Below, in pieces: positions 6,902 through 14,918 of a stretch of 34,666 nucleotides of DNA. Below the pieces are notes generated by a model, which was given only the letters and a program-made list of their open reading frames with translations, was not told the DNA's origin and did no database searches. The stretch is from Chitinophagaceae bacterium (GTDB lineage: Bacteria; Bacteroidota; Bacteroidia; Chitinophagales; Chitinophagaceae), in the NCBI GenBank assembly GCA_025923075.1, contig JAICGN010000037.1:1-34666 (forward strand), given 5' to 3'. Position numbers and translations under genes: made by a program. The first letter of the stretch is position 1; the number at the start of each line of letters is the position of its first letter.

Positions 6902-8236
6902 ATGCGATACGAAAAGCAAACATTGGTCATTATTTCACTGATCTCTATCATAGCAATTTCCCAATGTACTAAGATCGAAGGAACAGACAATGATGTTAAG
7001 GATACGTCACTCGAAATGCAGACTAAAATGAACGATGGAAAGCAAAGCGTTATTGAGCAGGGAAAACAGATATTTCGTTTTGACACGTTTGGTGATGAGG
7101 ATTTTTGGAGTGGTCTTTTGCACATTGATAAGGCCATACTCGGAGAGGCTAATGGTGGTTATGGAGCTGGTGTAAGTCCAAACACGGCACTGGCTGTCGG
7201 ACTAAAAGTCGATGCTGAAGCGCTGCCACCTGAGGTTGTGGCAGGGATAACTTCTGGTGCCATAAGTCTTGATGATCCGAAAAGCACGATAGCCTTGCTG
7301 AAATTAAATGCGGTTGTAGGTGTCAGGGGCAATTTTGATCCAGGTGGAACAACATTACAATCGATTGGAATAACATGTGCTTCCTGTCATTCAACGGTTG
7401 ACAATTCTTTTGCAGAAGGGGTTGGAAAAAGGCTTGATGGCTGGCCGAACAGAGATCTGAATGTCGGTGCCATTGTTTCATTGACTGATAATGCACTGCC
7501 GATCGCCAATATGTTGCATGTAAGCGAGCCCGACTTACGAAATATTTTGAGTTTGTGGGGACCCGGTAAGTATCCCGCCATTTTGTTTATGGATGGTCAG
7601 GCTTTTCGACCCGATGGAAAAATTGCAGCTAATCTTATTCCGGCAGCATTTGGTTTGAAAGGTATTGACCTGACAACTTACACAGGCTGGGGAGATATTT
7701 CTTACTGGAATTCATTTGTTGCAAATCTTGAAATGCATGGAAAAGGTAATTTTTCCGATCCTCGTTTGAATGACCCAAAGTATCCAATTGCAGTTGAGAA
7801 CCAGTTTTACAATGTGGTGAATAATCCCGATCTGATCACGTCAAAATTACCGGCGCTGCGTGCCTATCAACATTCATTGGATGCGCCCAAGCCTCCGGCG
7901 AATAGTTTTAACCAGGCAGCTGCTGGAAAAGGCAAAGCAATTTTTCTTACTAAAGCGAAATGCGCTTCCTGTCATGCACTTCCGTTATACGCGGATAATA
8001 TTTTACATACTTCCACTGAAATAGGTATTGACGATTTTGATGCGCAGCGTTCGCCAACAGGTAAGTACCGTACTACACCTTTGGGTGGATTGTTTGCAAA
8101 AAGCAAAGGTGGCTATTATCATGATGGGAGATTTTCATCGCTTGCTGATGTGGTTAATCACTATAATGATCACATGTCCTTACAATTAACTACCACAGAA
8201 AAACAGAATTTAGTAGAGTTTTTAAAATCGTTATAA
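6902..8236 (+). CDS. Di-haem cytochrome c peroxidase/MauG-like lipoprotein
   Basis: A 444-residue exported protein. The signal sequence ends in a lipobox-like ISQC, so Cys22 is probably lipidated and the protein membrane-anchored on the periplasmic side. Two CASCH haem c attachment sites, at 159-163 and 354-358, define a di-haem protein. The C-terminal third has the MauG/CcpA pattern YRTTPLGGLF..KGGYYHDGRFSSLADVVNHYND, in which the His of YHDGR lies near the second haem. Family members reduce hydrogen peroxide or oxidise protein or small-molecule substrates. The N-terminal haem domain differs from textbook CcpA, with a long region before the first CxxCH (about residues 55-155) and a large insert between the haems, as in Bacteroidetes parologs of unknown substrate. 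No cytochrome maturation gene is nearby. Confidence 0.85.
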   Translation: MRYEKQTLVIISLISIIAISQCTKIEGTDNDVKDTSLEMQTKMNDGKQSVIEQGKQIFRFDTFGDEDFWSGLLHIDKAILGEANGGYGAGVSPNTALAVGLKVDAEALPPEVVAGITSGAISLDDPKSTIALLKLNAVVGVRGNFDPGGTTLQSIGITCASCHSTVDNSFAEGVGKRLDGWPNRDLNVGAIVSLTDNALPIANMLHVSEPDLRNILSLWGPGKYPAILFMDGQAFRPDGKIAANLIPAAFGLKGIDLTTYTGWGDISYWNSFVANLEMHGKGNFSDPRLNDPKYPIAVENQFYNVVNNPDLITSKLPALRAYQHSLDAPKPPANSFNQAAAGKGKAIFLTKAKCASCHALPLYADNILHTSTEIGIDDFDAQRSPTGKYRTTPLGGLFAKSKGGYYHDGRFSSLADVVNHYNDHMSLQLTTTEKQNLVEFLKSL

Positions 8237-8437
8237 TAATACTTCATCCGCCCCGGGTTTTGGAGAGCACAAGCTCTTAATAAATGAAGTTTCGTAGTTC
8301 ATGTTATGCATTTCTAGTGCACTTGGGAGTATTGTCTCTCTCTTTCAACAAGCAAACAGGAACGCTGCGATCATATTTTATGATCAAGTTCAGCTTATGT
8401 AATGCCCTGTGTCAGGAGGGATGCCTGTACCTGAAAC

Positions 8438-8445
8438 TACCTTTG
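8438..8445 (+). promoter_or_regulatory. Bacteroidetes -7 promoter element
   Basis: TACCTTTG is an exact match to TAnnTTTG and lies 62 bases before the preferred start of the caspase-like gene. No good -33 TTTG is present at 17-23 bases, so this is a candidate only. It favours the start at 8508 over the open-frame start at 8409. Confidence 0.4.
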
Positions 8446-8507
8446 CAATTATTAATAGTTTCTTTTTGTTTCTTACTATGAATGCTTCTGTTACAGATTT
8501 TGTATTC

Positions 8508-10646
8508 ATGCGAAAAATTGTCTCTTGTTTCTTTTTTTTGATTATTTCATTACGGCCATCTTCCATAGTTGCACAGGTACAAACACCCGGTGACGCGGTC
8601 GGAGCGCTTAAGGAAGAGCAATACAGGTTTCACCAGTATCTTAACTACCTCACATTTGATCCGAACATTATTTCCAGGCTTTCGCGGTTTGTTGATTTGG
8701 AAGCGGACAGCATTAGCAGGCGAATTGTAACTGATACTGCATTAACTGACGATAAGAAAGTAAAAGCGATACAGAGCCTGGCTTATTTTCTGCGGGAACT
8801 CGGTGGTTATATTATTGCAAAAAAAATTGATACGTATGCTATTCCTGATGCACTGGAATCATATAAGGGCATTTTAAAAGCGCTGGTTTACCATACATCA
8901 TTTGCTGACCTGCTCATTCCACTCGGTCCCGTAGCCTGTGAATTGCTGGCCTCCAGTTTCTGGCAGTACGATGAATGTGCTTTGCTTGATGATATTGCAA
9001 TTTATAAACAGGTAGCTTCGTTGCCCGGTTATATTCTTCATTACCTGGAAAGATACCCGGCATTTCGTTTCGCCGATTCTTTACTACTTATCGCGGCAGC
9101 TTATGACCCATTGAAAATTTCTTCATTCGTTATCGGGGATAGAACCGATCTGGCGCAAAACATCCTCATTAATAAAAATATCTACTTGCAACAGATCGTA
9201 TCACTTACGGCCGATCGCAATGCATCAGAATTGTTGCCCTTCCTTATTCCGTTGGCTGAAAAAAGAATTGCAACAGAAGAGATCCTCAATAAAAGAATGG
9301 AGGTAACCAGTTATTTTCAACTACTCGTAAATACATTAAGGAATGAAGTGGACAGACCGGCAGATTCTTCCTTGATTTTTCAAGTTGCGCTTCGAAATGC
9401 TGTAAAAGAAAAAGCCCTTTATTTTTATGTGAACCGGATCAACGAGCTGCATAGTTCCGCCGAGGCTATTCGCTTTGCATGCGTAAAAAATCTTCGGCTT
9501 GAAGATCTTTATTACATCATAACCAGTTGCGAGGAAGAGTTGTATACTTCAAGTTATCTTGGCTTGTACGGAAGACTGATGAAATATTTAACGGCTCAGA
9601 CTGCTGATTCTATATTGCGACTGGTGCATTATGATAATTTCCGCATTTTCATCCGGATGGCAGCAAATTATAACACGCTGGCCGATTTTTTAAGTTGTAT
9701 GTCGCAGGAAAAGGCCGCGGAATTATTGATGCTTTTCATTTCAGGAATCGAATCTGACAAAGATTCGGGACTTGAAAAAGCAATGGGCATTGCTGATTCA
9801 TATACTGGGCTTAGTTCTACCGGAATAAGCGAGGTGATCCGAAAAGGGTTACAATCCAATCTCGATCGTTGCCAAACTGGCCAATTGTTTTTTGGTATTC
9901 GGCTGTACAGTATTTTGCTGCAGACATTCGACCTGGTAAAACAAAAGGATTCTCTGAATAATTTATGGGAATACCTGGGCAATCATGAAATGCTGCAACG
10001 AAAATCATTGCAAAATGAGAATGGCGAGATAGTGGAGCTGGTTCTATTTTATGGTGATGAAGATGGGATCACTTCTTTCAGCAATTTCCTTAACCTGTTT
10101 AAAGATGAAGGGAAATGGGAGGTCTCTAAAAACGAATTCTGGGTAACTATCCGATCTCTTTCAGAAGAACCCATTATCATTTATGCAAACCAGCCGCTTG
10201 ATAATAACCTGGGAATGGATATGCAGGCGCAGGATTCCTTAAGTGTTTTTTTAACACGGCAATCCGCATATCCCGTCATTCTGATTCATCGTGGCCATAG
10301 TTATCACCTGAGCAAGTCATTGAGAAGACTCCAACCAACAGTTAAGCTGGCCATATTAGGGTCGTGCGGTGGTTACAGTGACATATTAAGAGTGACAGAC
10401 ACCAGCCCTGATGCACAAATTATTGTTTCAAAAAAAACAGGTTCAAAATTCATTAACGATCCGATGATAGATGTGATCCATGAGACCCTGCAAAATAAAA
10501 ATGATCTTATCTGGACAGAGGTGTGGGAAAAACTTGTAATCAGGTTCAGGAATGATAAGTTTTCACTCGATCTGTTCAATGACTATATTCCGCCGAGAAA
10601 AAATGTGAGTCAATTTGTTCTTAAGCTTTTTAATTCTTACAAGTAA
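8508..10646 (+). CDS. Large secreted protein with C-terminal caspase-like (clan CD) domain
   Basis: A 712-residue product starting MRKIVSCFFFLIISLRPS.., with a signal peptide ending near IVAQ. Residues about 25-500 are mostly helical, Leu/Ala-rich and repeat-like, with no recognisable domain. The last 200 residues change character: strands with VELVLFYGDEDGITSF (about 508-523), then PIIIYANQ, VILIHRGHSYH (His594, His597) and, 23 residues on, LAILGSCGGYSDIL (Cys620). A His in H-x-G-H after a hydrophobic strand, and a Cys after the next hydrophobic strand, is the dyad layout of clan CD cysteine peptidases (caspase, gingipain, clostripain, CHAT). I infer a peptidase-like domain; activity is unproven. 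I placed the start at 8508, where the signal peptide begins. It lies downstream of the cytochrome gene and appears to have its own promoter. Confidence 0.7.
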   Translation: MRKIVSCFFFLIISLRPSSIVAQVQTPGDAVGALKEEQYRFHQYLNYLTFDPNIISRLSRFVDLEADSISRRIVTDTALTDDKKVKAIQSLAYFLRELGGYIIAKKIDTYAIPDALESYKGILKALVYHTSFADLLIPLGPVACELLASSFWQYDECALLDDIAIYKQVASLPGYILHYLERYPAFRFADSLLLIAAAYDPLKISSFVIGDRTDLAQNILINKNIYLQQIVSLTADRNASELLPFLIPLAEKRIATEEILNKRMEVTSYFQLLVNTLRNEVDRPADSSLIFQVALRNAVKEKALYFYVNRINELHSSAEAIRFACVKNLRLEDLYYIITSCEEELYTSSYLGLYGRLMKYLTAQTADSILRLVHYDNFRIFIRMAANYNTLADFLSCMSQEKAAELLMLFISGIESDKDSGLEKAMGIADSYTGLSSTGISEVIRKGLQSNLDRCQTGQLFFGIRLYSILLQTFDLVKQKDSLNNLWEYLGNHEMLQRKSLQNENGEIVELVLFYGDEDGITSFSNFLNLFKDEGKWEVSKNEFWVTIRSLSEEPIIIYANQPLDNNLGMDMQAQDSLSVFLTRQSAYPVILIHRGHSYHLSKSLRRLQPTVKLAILGSCGGYSDILRVTDTSPDAQIIVSKKTGSKFINDPMIDVIHETLQNKNDLIWTEVWEKLVIRFRNDKFSLDLFNDYIPPRKNVSQFVLKLFNSYK

Positions 10647-10947
10647 GTAAAGATCATTTCCCCTCTTTGTCTTACAAATGATATGTAATAACAATAAAAT
10701 GGTCACGAATCCCGATGCCTGGCGTGATGCCAGCCCTGTATAAATAGATTAGTTAGTTGCCCTTTATTAGGTTACCTTCACCCTGTGACCATTTAATTCG
10801 GCTCACATTCAGTATAAGACCGCTCCAAATTCTTACTCTTCCCTTTAGTAATAGTTTATCCTTCTTTACTCTTTGTCTCTGACTTTAGTCACAAGCTATC
10901 CCGTTGTAAGCGGGGAGTATTTTATTTTAATTTTTAAATTATTTATT
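10647..10947. other. Intergenic region and leader of the RRM gene
   Basis: About 300 bases. The first part carries copy E of the intergenic motif (10671-10720), followed by a short hairpin CTGGC-N5-GCCAG. The last 60 bases before the RNA-binding protein include a CCCG/CGGG hairpin (about 10900-10915) and then a run of A and T up to the start codon. A long structured leader would fit cold- or stress-controlled RRM proteins, but I cannot show regulation. No open frame looks real. Confidence 0.4.
10671..10720 (+). repeat. Intergenic motif, copy E (long form, palindromic core)
   Basis: CTTACAAATGATATGTAATA, then ACAATAAAATGGTCACGAAT and CCCGATGCCT. It aligns with 3430-3478, about 37 of 50 columns identical by hand count. 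The core TTACA-N7-TGTAA is a perfect inverted repeat, shared with copy B at 2134-2163. Confidence 0.45.
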
Positions 10948-11217
10948 ATGAACATGTATGTTTCAAATTTAAGCTTTCACACAGATGAGGAAGCTTTAAG
11001 AGCCTTGTTTACGCCATTTGGAAATGTAACTTCAGCAAAAGTGATCAATGACAGGGAAAGCGGACAAAGCCGGGGTTTTGGTTTTGTTGAAATGGATGTT
11101 GTAGCAGAAGGACAGGCAGCAATGAAGGCACTGAACAACAAGGAAATTGAAGGCAGATCATTATCAGTTTCAGTGGCAAAAGAAAAACCGGCCCGTACTG
11201 ATAACAAAAGATGGTAA
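10948..11217 (+). CDS. Small RNA-binding protein (single RRM)
   Basis: An 89-residue protein that is essentially one RNA recognition motif. RNP2 is MYVSNL (3-8) and RNP1 is RGFGFVEM (42-49), both with the aromatic residues that stack on RNA bases. The usual beta-alpha-beta order is complete, and a short basic tail (KEKPARTDNKRW) follows. Such proteins in Bacteroidetes and cyanobacteria are often cold- or stress-induced RNA chaperones; that role is inferred. The start at 10948 follows an A/T-rich leader and begins the RRM directly, whereas the open frame upstream encodes no sensible extension. A strong terminator follows at 11252. Confidence 0.92.
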   Translation: MNMYVSNLSFHTDEEALRALFTPFGNVTSAKVINDRESGQSRGFGFVEMDVVAEGQAAMKALNNKEIEGRSLSVSVAKEKPARTDNKRW

Positions 11218-11251
11218 GACCATAGTATTGAGCTATACCTTTTATTAACTG

Positions 11252-11283
11252 ATCTGCGGAATATTTATTCCGCAGATTTTTTT
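11252..11283 (+). terminator. Rho-independent terminator of the RRM gene
   Basis: ATCTGCGGAATA and TATTCCGCAGAT form a 12-base perfect inverted repeat (11252-11277), followed by a run of seven T. It lies 35 bases after the stop of the RNA-binding protein gene. Confidence 0.85.
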
Positions 11284-11391
11284 GATGGGTATAGCCCCGG
11301 AAAAAATCAGACGTCCCGGTTGACCAATATCATAATGCAGGCTTTTTTATTTGTCTAATTTCAGTTTTATAAGGTACTAATTCATGCAGAC

Positions 11392-12162
11392 GTGGAAGTA
11401 CATCGCCATTCACATCTCGCCGCAGGCGTGACCCATACCAAAAGAAGAAAAGGGGCCCATTATGTCTGGGAATTTTTCATGTTATTCCTGGCGGTGTTTT
11501 GCGGTTTTTTAGCAGAATGGAAACTGGAAAATACCATTGAGCATCACCGCGAAAAACAATTCATTCATTCACTGGTCGAAGATCTGAAAAGAGATACTGC
11601 ACGGTTAACACTTTATATTCGGTTTAATCAAGGCATTTTGAACTATTGTGATTCAGCCCAACATCTCATTGCCAATACCGATATTTTCAAAAACTCTAAC
11701 AGCTTTTATGATTATAGCAGTGAACTTGCCCGGTTCATGCGGTACTATCCCACAGACAGGACAATGCAACAGTTGAAAAATGCTGGTAATATGCGGTTGA
11801 TACGAAACTGGAATATTTCCAATGCGATAACTGACTACGACAATAAAACAAAATTATTGACAGAAGTAGATCAACAGTTAAACGAACAGATCATAAAATA
11901 CAGGGAATACCTAATTGAATTTTTAGATCTTACCTCTTATGACAAGCATAATCCCGTCGGCTCATTCATGGATAACCCTGCGGGAACTAAGGGCAATCCT
12001 GGTTATATAACCAGGGATGTGAAGACTGCAAAAATTATATACAACCAGATCTTTACATTAAAAATGTTTTTTGGAACTGTCGAAAAGTCCGCTGAGGCCA
12101 TGGTAGCAGACGGAGAACGGCTTCTTGATCTGTTGCAAAAAGAATATCCTTCCGCCTTATAA
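11392..12162 (+). CDS. Single-pass membrane protein of a Bacteroidetes family, function unknown
   Basis: A 256-residue protein starting with GTG (reading MEVHRHSH..). The N-terminus has a His-rich patch, then KRRKGAHYVWEFFMLFLAVF and CGFLAEWKLE, one membrane helix with the aromatic and Cys residues that I recognise as typical of a family abundant in Chitinophagaceae and Cytophagales. The rest is a long helical, probably periplasmic domain that starts IEHHREKQFIHSLVEDLKRD. No catalytic motif is evident. The preceding ATG at 11384 is out of frame, and the family's typical MEVHHHAH start supports the GTG. The stop codon overlaps that of the convergent helicase gene within TTATAA. Confidence 0.75.
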   Translation: MEVHRHSHLAAGVTHTKRRKGAHYVWEFFMLFLAVFCGFLAEWKLENTIEHHREKQFIHSLVEDLKRDTARLTLYIRFNQGILNYCDSAQHLIANTDIFKNSNSFYDYSSELARFMRYYPTDRTMQQLKNAGNMRLIRNWNISNAITDYDNKTKLLTEVDQQLNEQIIKYREYLIEFLDLTSYDKHNPVGSFMDNPAGTKGNPGYITRDVKTAKIIYNQIFTLKMFFGTVEKSAEAMVADGERLLDLLQKEYPSAL

Positions 12163-13986
12163 CTCCAATTCCCAGACAGTACGATACACACCGTATTTTT
12201 CGATATAGGTCAAAAATGCATTGTAAAAAACATCAGCTCCTATAGTACCGCTGTCGCCAATAACAAAGAGACGTTCTTTTGCACGGGTGATGGCAACGTT
12301 CATACGGCGGTAATCTTTTAAAAAACCGATCTCACTATCATCATTGCTGCGCACAAGTGATATAATAATGTTTTCTTTTTCCTGTCCCTGGAAACTGTCG
12401 ATAGTACTGATGCACATTTGACTGGGCAAAAGTTCTTTGGCCGCCACCACTTGCGCGGCATAAGGTGAAATGAAGGCTGTCCTGATCGGATCAAGTTCTT
12501 CTGTTCCCAATAATTTCTGAACGATGGTTAACTCGCCTTTGTTTTGCAGGCTGCTGCCATCGGCGCCAGGCACTTCATGAAAACCGGAACCAGCCGTATC
12601 GATAAAAGTTATATGGTTTCCGGTATTCTGTAAATGCGCGGGGCTTAACAACCGGTTATTATAAAAATAATTGCTGCTGAATCCTGCAATCACTTCTTTC
12701 ATCCTGTACTGCGTGTTGAGCAAAAAAACGGAATCGACCGTTTTTATCGCTATCTCCAGTATCGAACGATTAAATCCGAGGCGGGATGCTTCATAACTTA
12801 AGACGGTGGGTGGCAGTTGCCAGTGATCGCCTGCTAAAACGATCTTTTTGGCCAATGGAAAAATACACCATGCCAGTGGTTCAATGCATTGACCTGCCTC
12901 ATCTAAAACGAGTGTATGAAAATGAAGATGATCCACGCCGGCATCATGTATTCCGATCGGAGTTCCTGCGATCACCTGTGCCTCCTCAAATAATTTCTGC
13001 TCGTTGTATGCCTGTAGTTTTTTTATCTCAAGTCGTATATTCTTGACTTCTTTGAAAAGAAGCTGCCGCTGTTCCCTTTCGGCTTTGCCAAAACTTCGTT
13101 TGTATTTCAGCGCCATCTTCCGGAATTCTTCAGCTCTTATTTTTAATTGCTTAATTTCTTTTTGTTGCCTGCTGTTGATCAGCTTTCCCTCAGGAGTATG
13201 CGCGAAGATCGTTTCATCCGCTTTGCTTGCATTGCCTACTCTTAATAATATCACACCTTTCTGAATTAAACCTTTGGATATATTATCGACCGCTGTATTA
13301 CTTGGGGCCGATACCAGGATCTTTCCCCCTTTTTTTATCAATTGTACAACGGCTTCTATCAGCGTGGTAGTCTTTCCTGTTCCTGGTGGACCATGGATAA
13401 CGGTTATTTGTCCATTTTGCGTAATAGCAGAAACCGCTTGTTGCTGGCTTTGATTTAGCTCAGTGTTACGATAGCTGAGTGAACTACTTTTTATCAGGAT
13501 GGAAGGAGAACTTTTTATTGGATCATCGTGTAGCTGAACGAATAAGTTGAATAGGGCTTTATTTTTTTCCAGGTCATTCAACACTTTTTTCATGATGCTG
13601 GTAGTCCGGGTATCAGGAGCCATTTTAATGCCCACTCCATCCTCTTCTATCCAATCAGGAAAATCCGGAGCAAATAAACGGAACTCGCCATTCTTTCCCT
13701 CCAAATTTATCAATATACCTTTCACAGGTTCTTCGCTTGCAATAAAGCACTCAATAGCAGCGCCATCTTTAAACAGGTTGGCTTCCGGCGGAAAACTCAA
13801 TTTGAAACTCACTTCAGGATAATCGGCATAACCAAAATTTTTCCTGGTGACGATGATTGGGTGAAGTGCTAGTCCTTCCGCCTTTAATGCTTTTAAAGTA
13901 TGCTGCTGATCGAGACGAAATCTCTGTACCTGTTCCTTTTCTTCAAGCTCGACGCATTGCAGCAGTGTTTGAATATGCGGGTGCAT
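12157..13986 (-). CDS. Superfamily 1 helicase, DNA2/IGHMBP2/UPF1-like
   Basis: A 609-residue cytosolic ATP-dependent helicase. Motifs appear in order: Walker A GPPGTGKTT (198-206), motif Ia SAPSNTAVDN, Walker B/motif II LDEAGQ (about 361-366), motif III GDHWQLPPT (386-394), motif IV QYRM (426-429), motif V DSFQGQEKENII (530-541) and motif VI RRMNVAITRAK (560-570). A coiled-coil region (about 270-335) sits in domain 1B, and residues 1-170 form the beta-barrel and stalk usual in this family. Members unwind DNA or RNA 5'-3'; the bacterial substrate is not established. I chose the ATG at 13986, where homologues begin (..HIQTLLQCVELE); the open frame extends 26 codons further to 14064. Transcribed alone. 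Confidence 0.9.
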   Translation of the reverse strand: MHPHIQTLLQCVELEEKEQVQRFRLDQQHTLKALKAEGLALHPIIVTRKNFGYADYPEVSFKLSFPPEANLFKDGAAIECFIASEEPVKGILINLEGKNGEFRLFAPDFPDWIEEDGVGIKMAPDTRTTSIMKKVLNDLEKNKALFNLFVQLHDDPIKSSPSILIKSSSLSYRNTELNQSQQQAVSAITQNGQITVIHGPPGTGKTTTLIEAVVQLIKKGGKILVSAPSNTAVDNISKGLIQKGVILLRVGNASKADETIFAHTPEGKLINSRQQKEIKQLKIRAEEFRKMALKYKRSFGKAEREQRQLLFKEVKNIRLEIKKLQAYNEQKLFEEAQVIAGTPIGIHDAGVDHLHFHTLVLDEAGQCIEPLAWCIFPLAKKIVLAGDHWQLPPTVLSYEASRLGFNRSILEIAIKTVDSVFLLNTQYRMKEVIAGFSSNYFYNNRLLSPAHLQNTGNHITFIDTAGSGFHEVPGADGSSLQNKGELTIVQKLLGTEELDPIRTAFISPYAAQVVAAKELLPSQMCISTIDSFQGQEKENIIISLVRSNDDSEIGFLKDYRRMNVAITRAKERLFVIGDSGTIGADVFYNAFLTYIEKYGVYRTVWELEL

Positions 13987-14123
13987 TTGGTGAAAATAAG
14001 ATGGAAGCAAAGAATAAAAAAATAGGGGCGCTACAGGTCCCTGTCCATGGTGCAAAAATTTCATTTTTACTGAAAAATTTTCATTTTAAAGTTGCCATTT
14101 TTTCTGGCCTTCGGTAATGGCAT

Positions 14124-14131
14124 TTCCTTTG
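14124..14131 (+). promoter_or_regulatory. Possible -7 promoter element of hsp20
   Basis: TTCCTTTG matches seven of eight positions of TAnnTTTG and is identical to the boxes before the 6194-6589 and 30089-30370 genes. A clear -33 box is not seen. The same stretch begins TGGCATTTCCTTTGA, which looks like a sigma-54 site but lacks the essential GC at -12. Confidence 0.35.
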
Positions 14132-14150
14132 AAAAACGAAAAATAAAAAC

Positions 14151-14157
14151 AAGGAGG
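14151..14157 (+). promoter_or_regulatory. Strong ribosome binding site of hsp20
   Basis: AAGGAGG followed by TTTAT and ATG. A full-strength Shine-Dalgarno is unusual for this genome and matches the one before the basic small protein gene at 30370, suggesting high translation of both. Confidence 0.6.
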
Positions 14158-14162
14158 TTTAT

Positions 14163-14642
14163 ATGACAAACAAACTTATCAGAAGAAACGGCGGCACAAC
14201 AGCACTGCCGACAAAACAGTTCAGCAGCTGGGTAGATCAATTGTTTCAGGAAAATCTCAATCATTTTTTTAATGATGATCATTGGGGGTTCAAAGGCCTT
14301 GATCAGCAGGTGAACGTTCCGGTTAACCTTCGTGAAACTGATAAGACTTATGAAATGTCCTTGGTAGCACCCGGTTTGAGAAAAGAAGATATCAAACTGA
14401 ATGTTACTAATGATCTGCTTACAGTTTCTTACGAACAGAAAGAAGAGCAAAACCAGGGTAGCAAGGAAGAAGGATGGTTGAGAAATGAATACAGAATGCA
14501 ATCTTTCAGCAGAAGCTTTACCATGGACGAGACTGTAGATGTAAACAAGATTGCTGCCAGCTATGATAACGGCATTTTACATCTCACATTGCCAAAAAAA
14601 GAAAATGCACAACGTGTATCAAAGACAATTGAGATCAAATAA
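14163..14642 (+). CDS. Small heat shock protein, Hsp20/alpha-crystallin family
   Basis: A 159-residue ATP-independent chaperone that holds unfolding proteins. The N-terminal arm (1-45) is followed by the alpha-crystallin domain, about residues 48-145: VNVPVNLRETDKTYEMSLVAPG, then LRKEDIKLNVTNDLLTVSYE, then FSRSFTMDETVDVNKIAASY. The conserved NGILHLTLPK (G-x-L) motif and the C-terminal I-E-I (IEIK) used in oligomer assembly are both present. Length is typical. It has a strong ribosome binding site, a terminator hairpin starting at its stop codon and no partner gene, so it is a single-gene unit, probably induced by heat or envelope stress. Confidence 0.95.
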   Translation: MTNKLIRRNGGTTALPTKQFSSWVDQLFQENLNHFFNDDHWGFKGLDQQVNVPVNLRETDKTYEMSLVAPGLRKEDIKLNVTNDLLTVSYEQKEEQNQGSKEEGWLRNEYRMQSFSRSFTMDETVDVNKIAASYDNGILHLTLPKKENAQRVSKTIEIK

Positions 14643-14675
14643 CAAATGGGGTTGTAACGACCCCATTTGTTTTTT
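14642..14675 (+). terminator. Rho-independent terminator of hsp20
   Basis: ACAAATGGGGT and ACCCCATTTGT form an 11-bp stem with a seven-base loop, followed by six T. It begins at the last base of the hsp20 stop codon. Confidence 0.85.
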
Positions 14676-14703
14676 CAATTCTGCCGGTTACTACAAATAA
14701 TTT

Positions 14704-14722
14704 GAAATAAGCTTATTATTTC
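14704..14722. repeat. Short inverted repeat between hsp20 and the CHRD gene
   Basis: GAAATAA-GCTTA-TTATTTC, seven matching bases on each side (eight with the flanking T/A). It lies just after a CTACAAATAATTTG stretch that resembles the core of the intergenic motif at 2134. It could be an operator for the CHRD gene, but no evidence connects it. Confidence 0.3.
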
Positions 14723-14809
14723 AGAGCAGTTTGGATCTATTTTGGCGTACGAAAGATCTTAAACGAGCCTCCAGGTAAAGCGAACACCTACAATCGATGT
14801 AAAAACAAA

Positions 14810-14817
14810 TACCTTTG
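14810..14817 (+). promoter_or_regulatory. Bacteroidetes -7 promoter element of the CHRD gene
   Basis: TACCTTTG is an exact TAnnTTTG match, 102 bases before the start codon, implying a leader of about 95 bases. No clear -33 TTTG is seen at the usual distance. Confidence 0.45.
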
Positions 14818-14918
14818 TAAAACTTTCCCGTTATCAAGCAACTCTGTGGTTTTTTGGATCGATAATTAGGTTAGTTGCTTTTGCTTAACAGTAATGTATC
14901 ACCATTAAAACAAATTTT

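Noticed and set aside
8409-8507. Longer start for the caspase-like protein at 8409
   Set aside because: The extra 33 residues overlap a candidate promoter and would hide the signal peptide; the ATG at 8508 begins it directly.
14107-14135. Possible sigma-54 promoter before hsp20 (TGGCATTTCCTTTGA)
   Set aside because: The -12 GC is GA, and GC at that position is essential; TTCCTTTG fits the housekeeping -7 box better.
14067-14501. A 144-residue open frame antisense to hsp20
   Set aside because: It lies across the whole hsp20 alpha-crystallin region and has a hydrophobic, Cys-rich composition typical of shadow frames.
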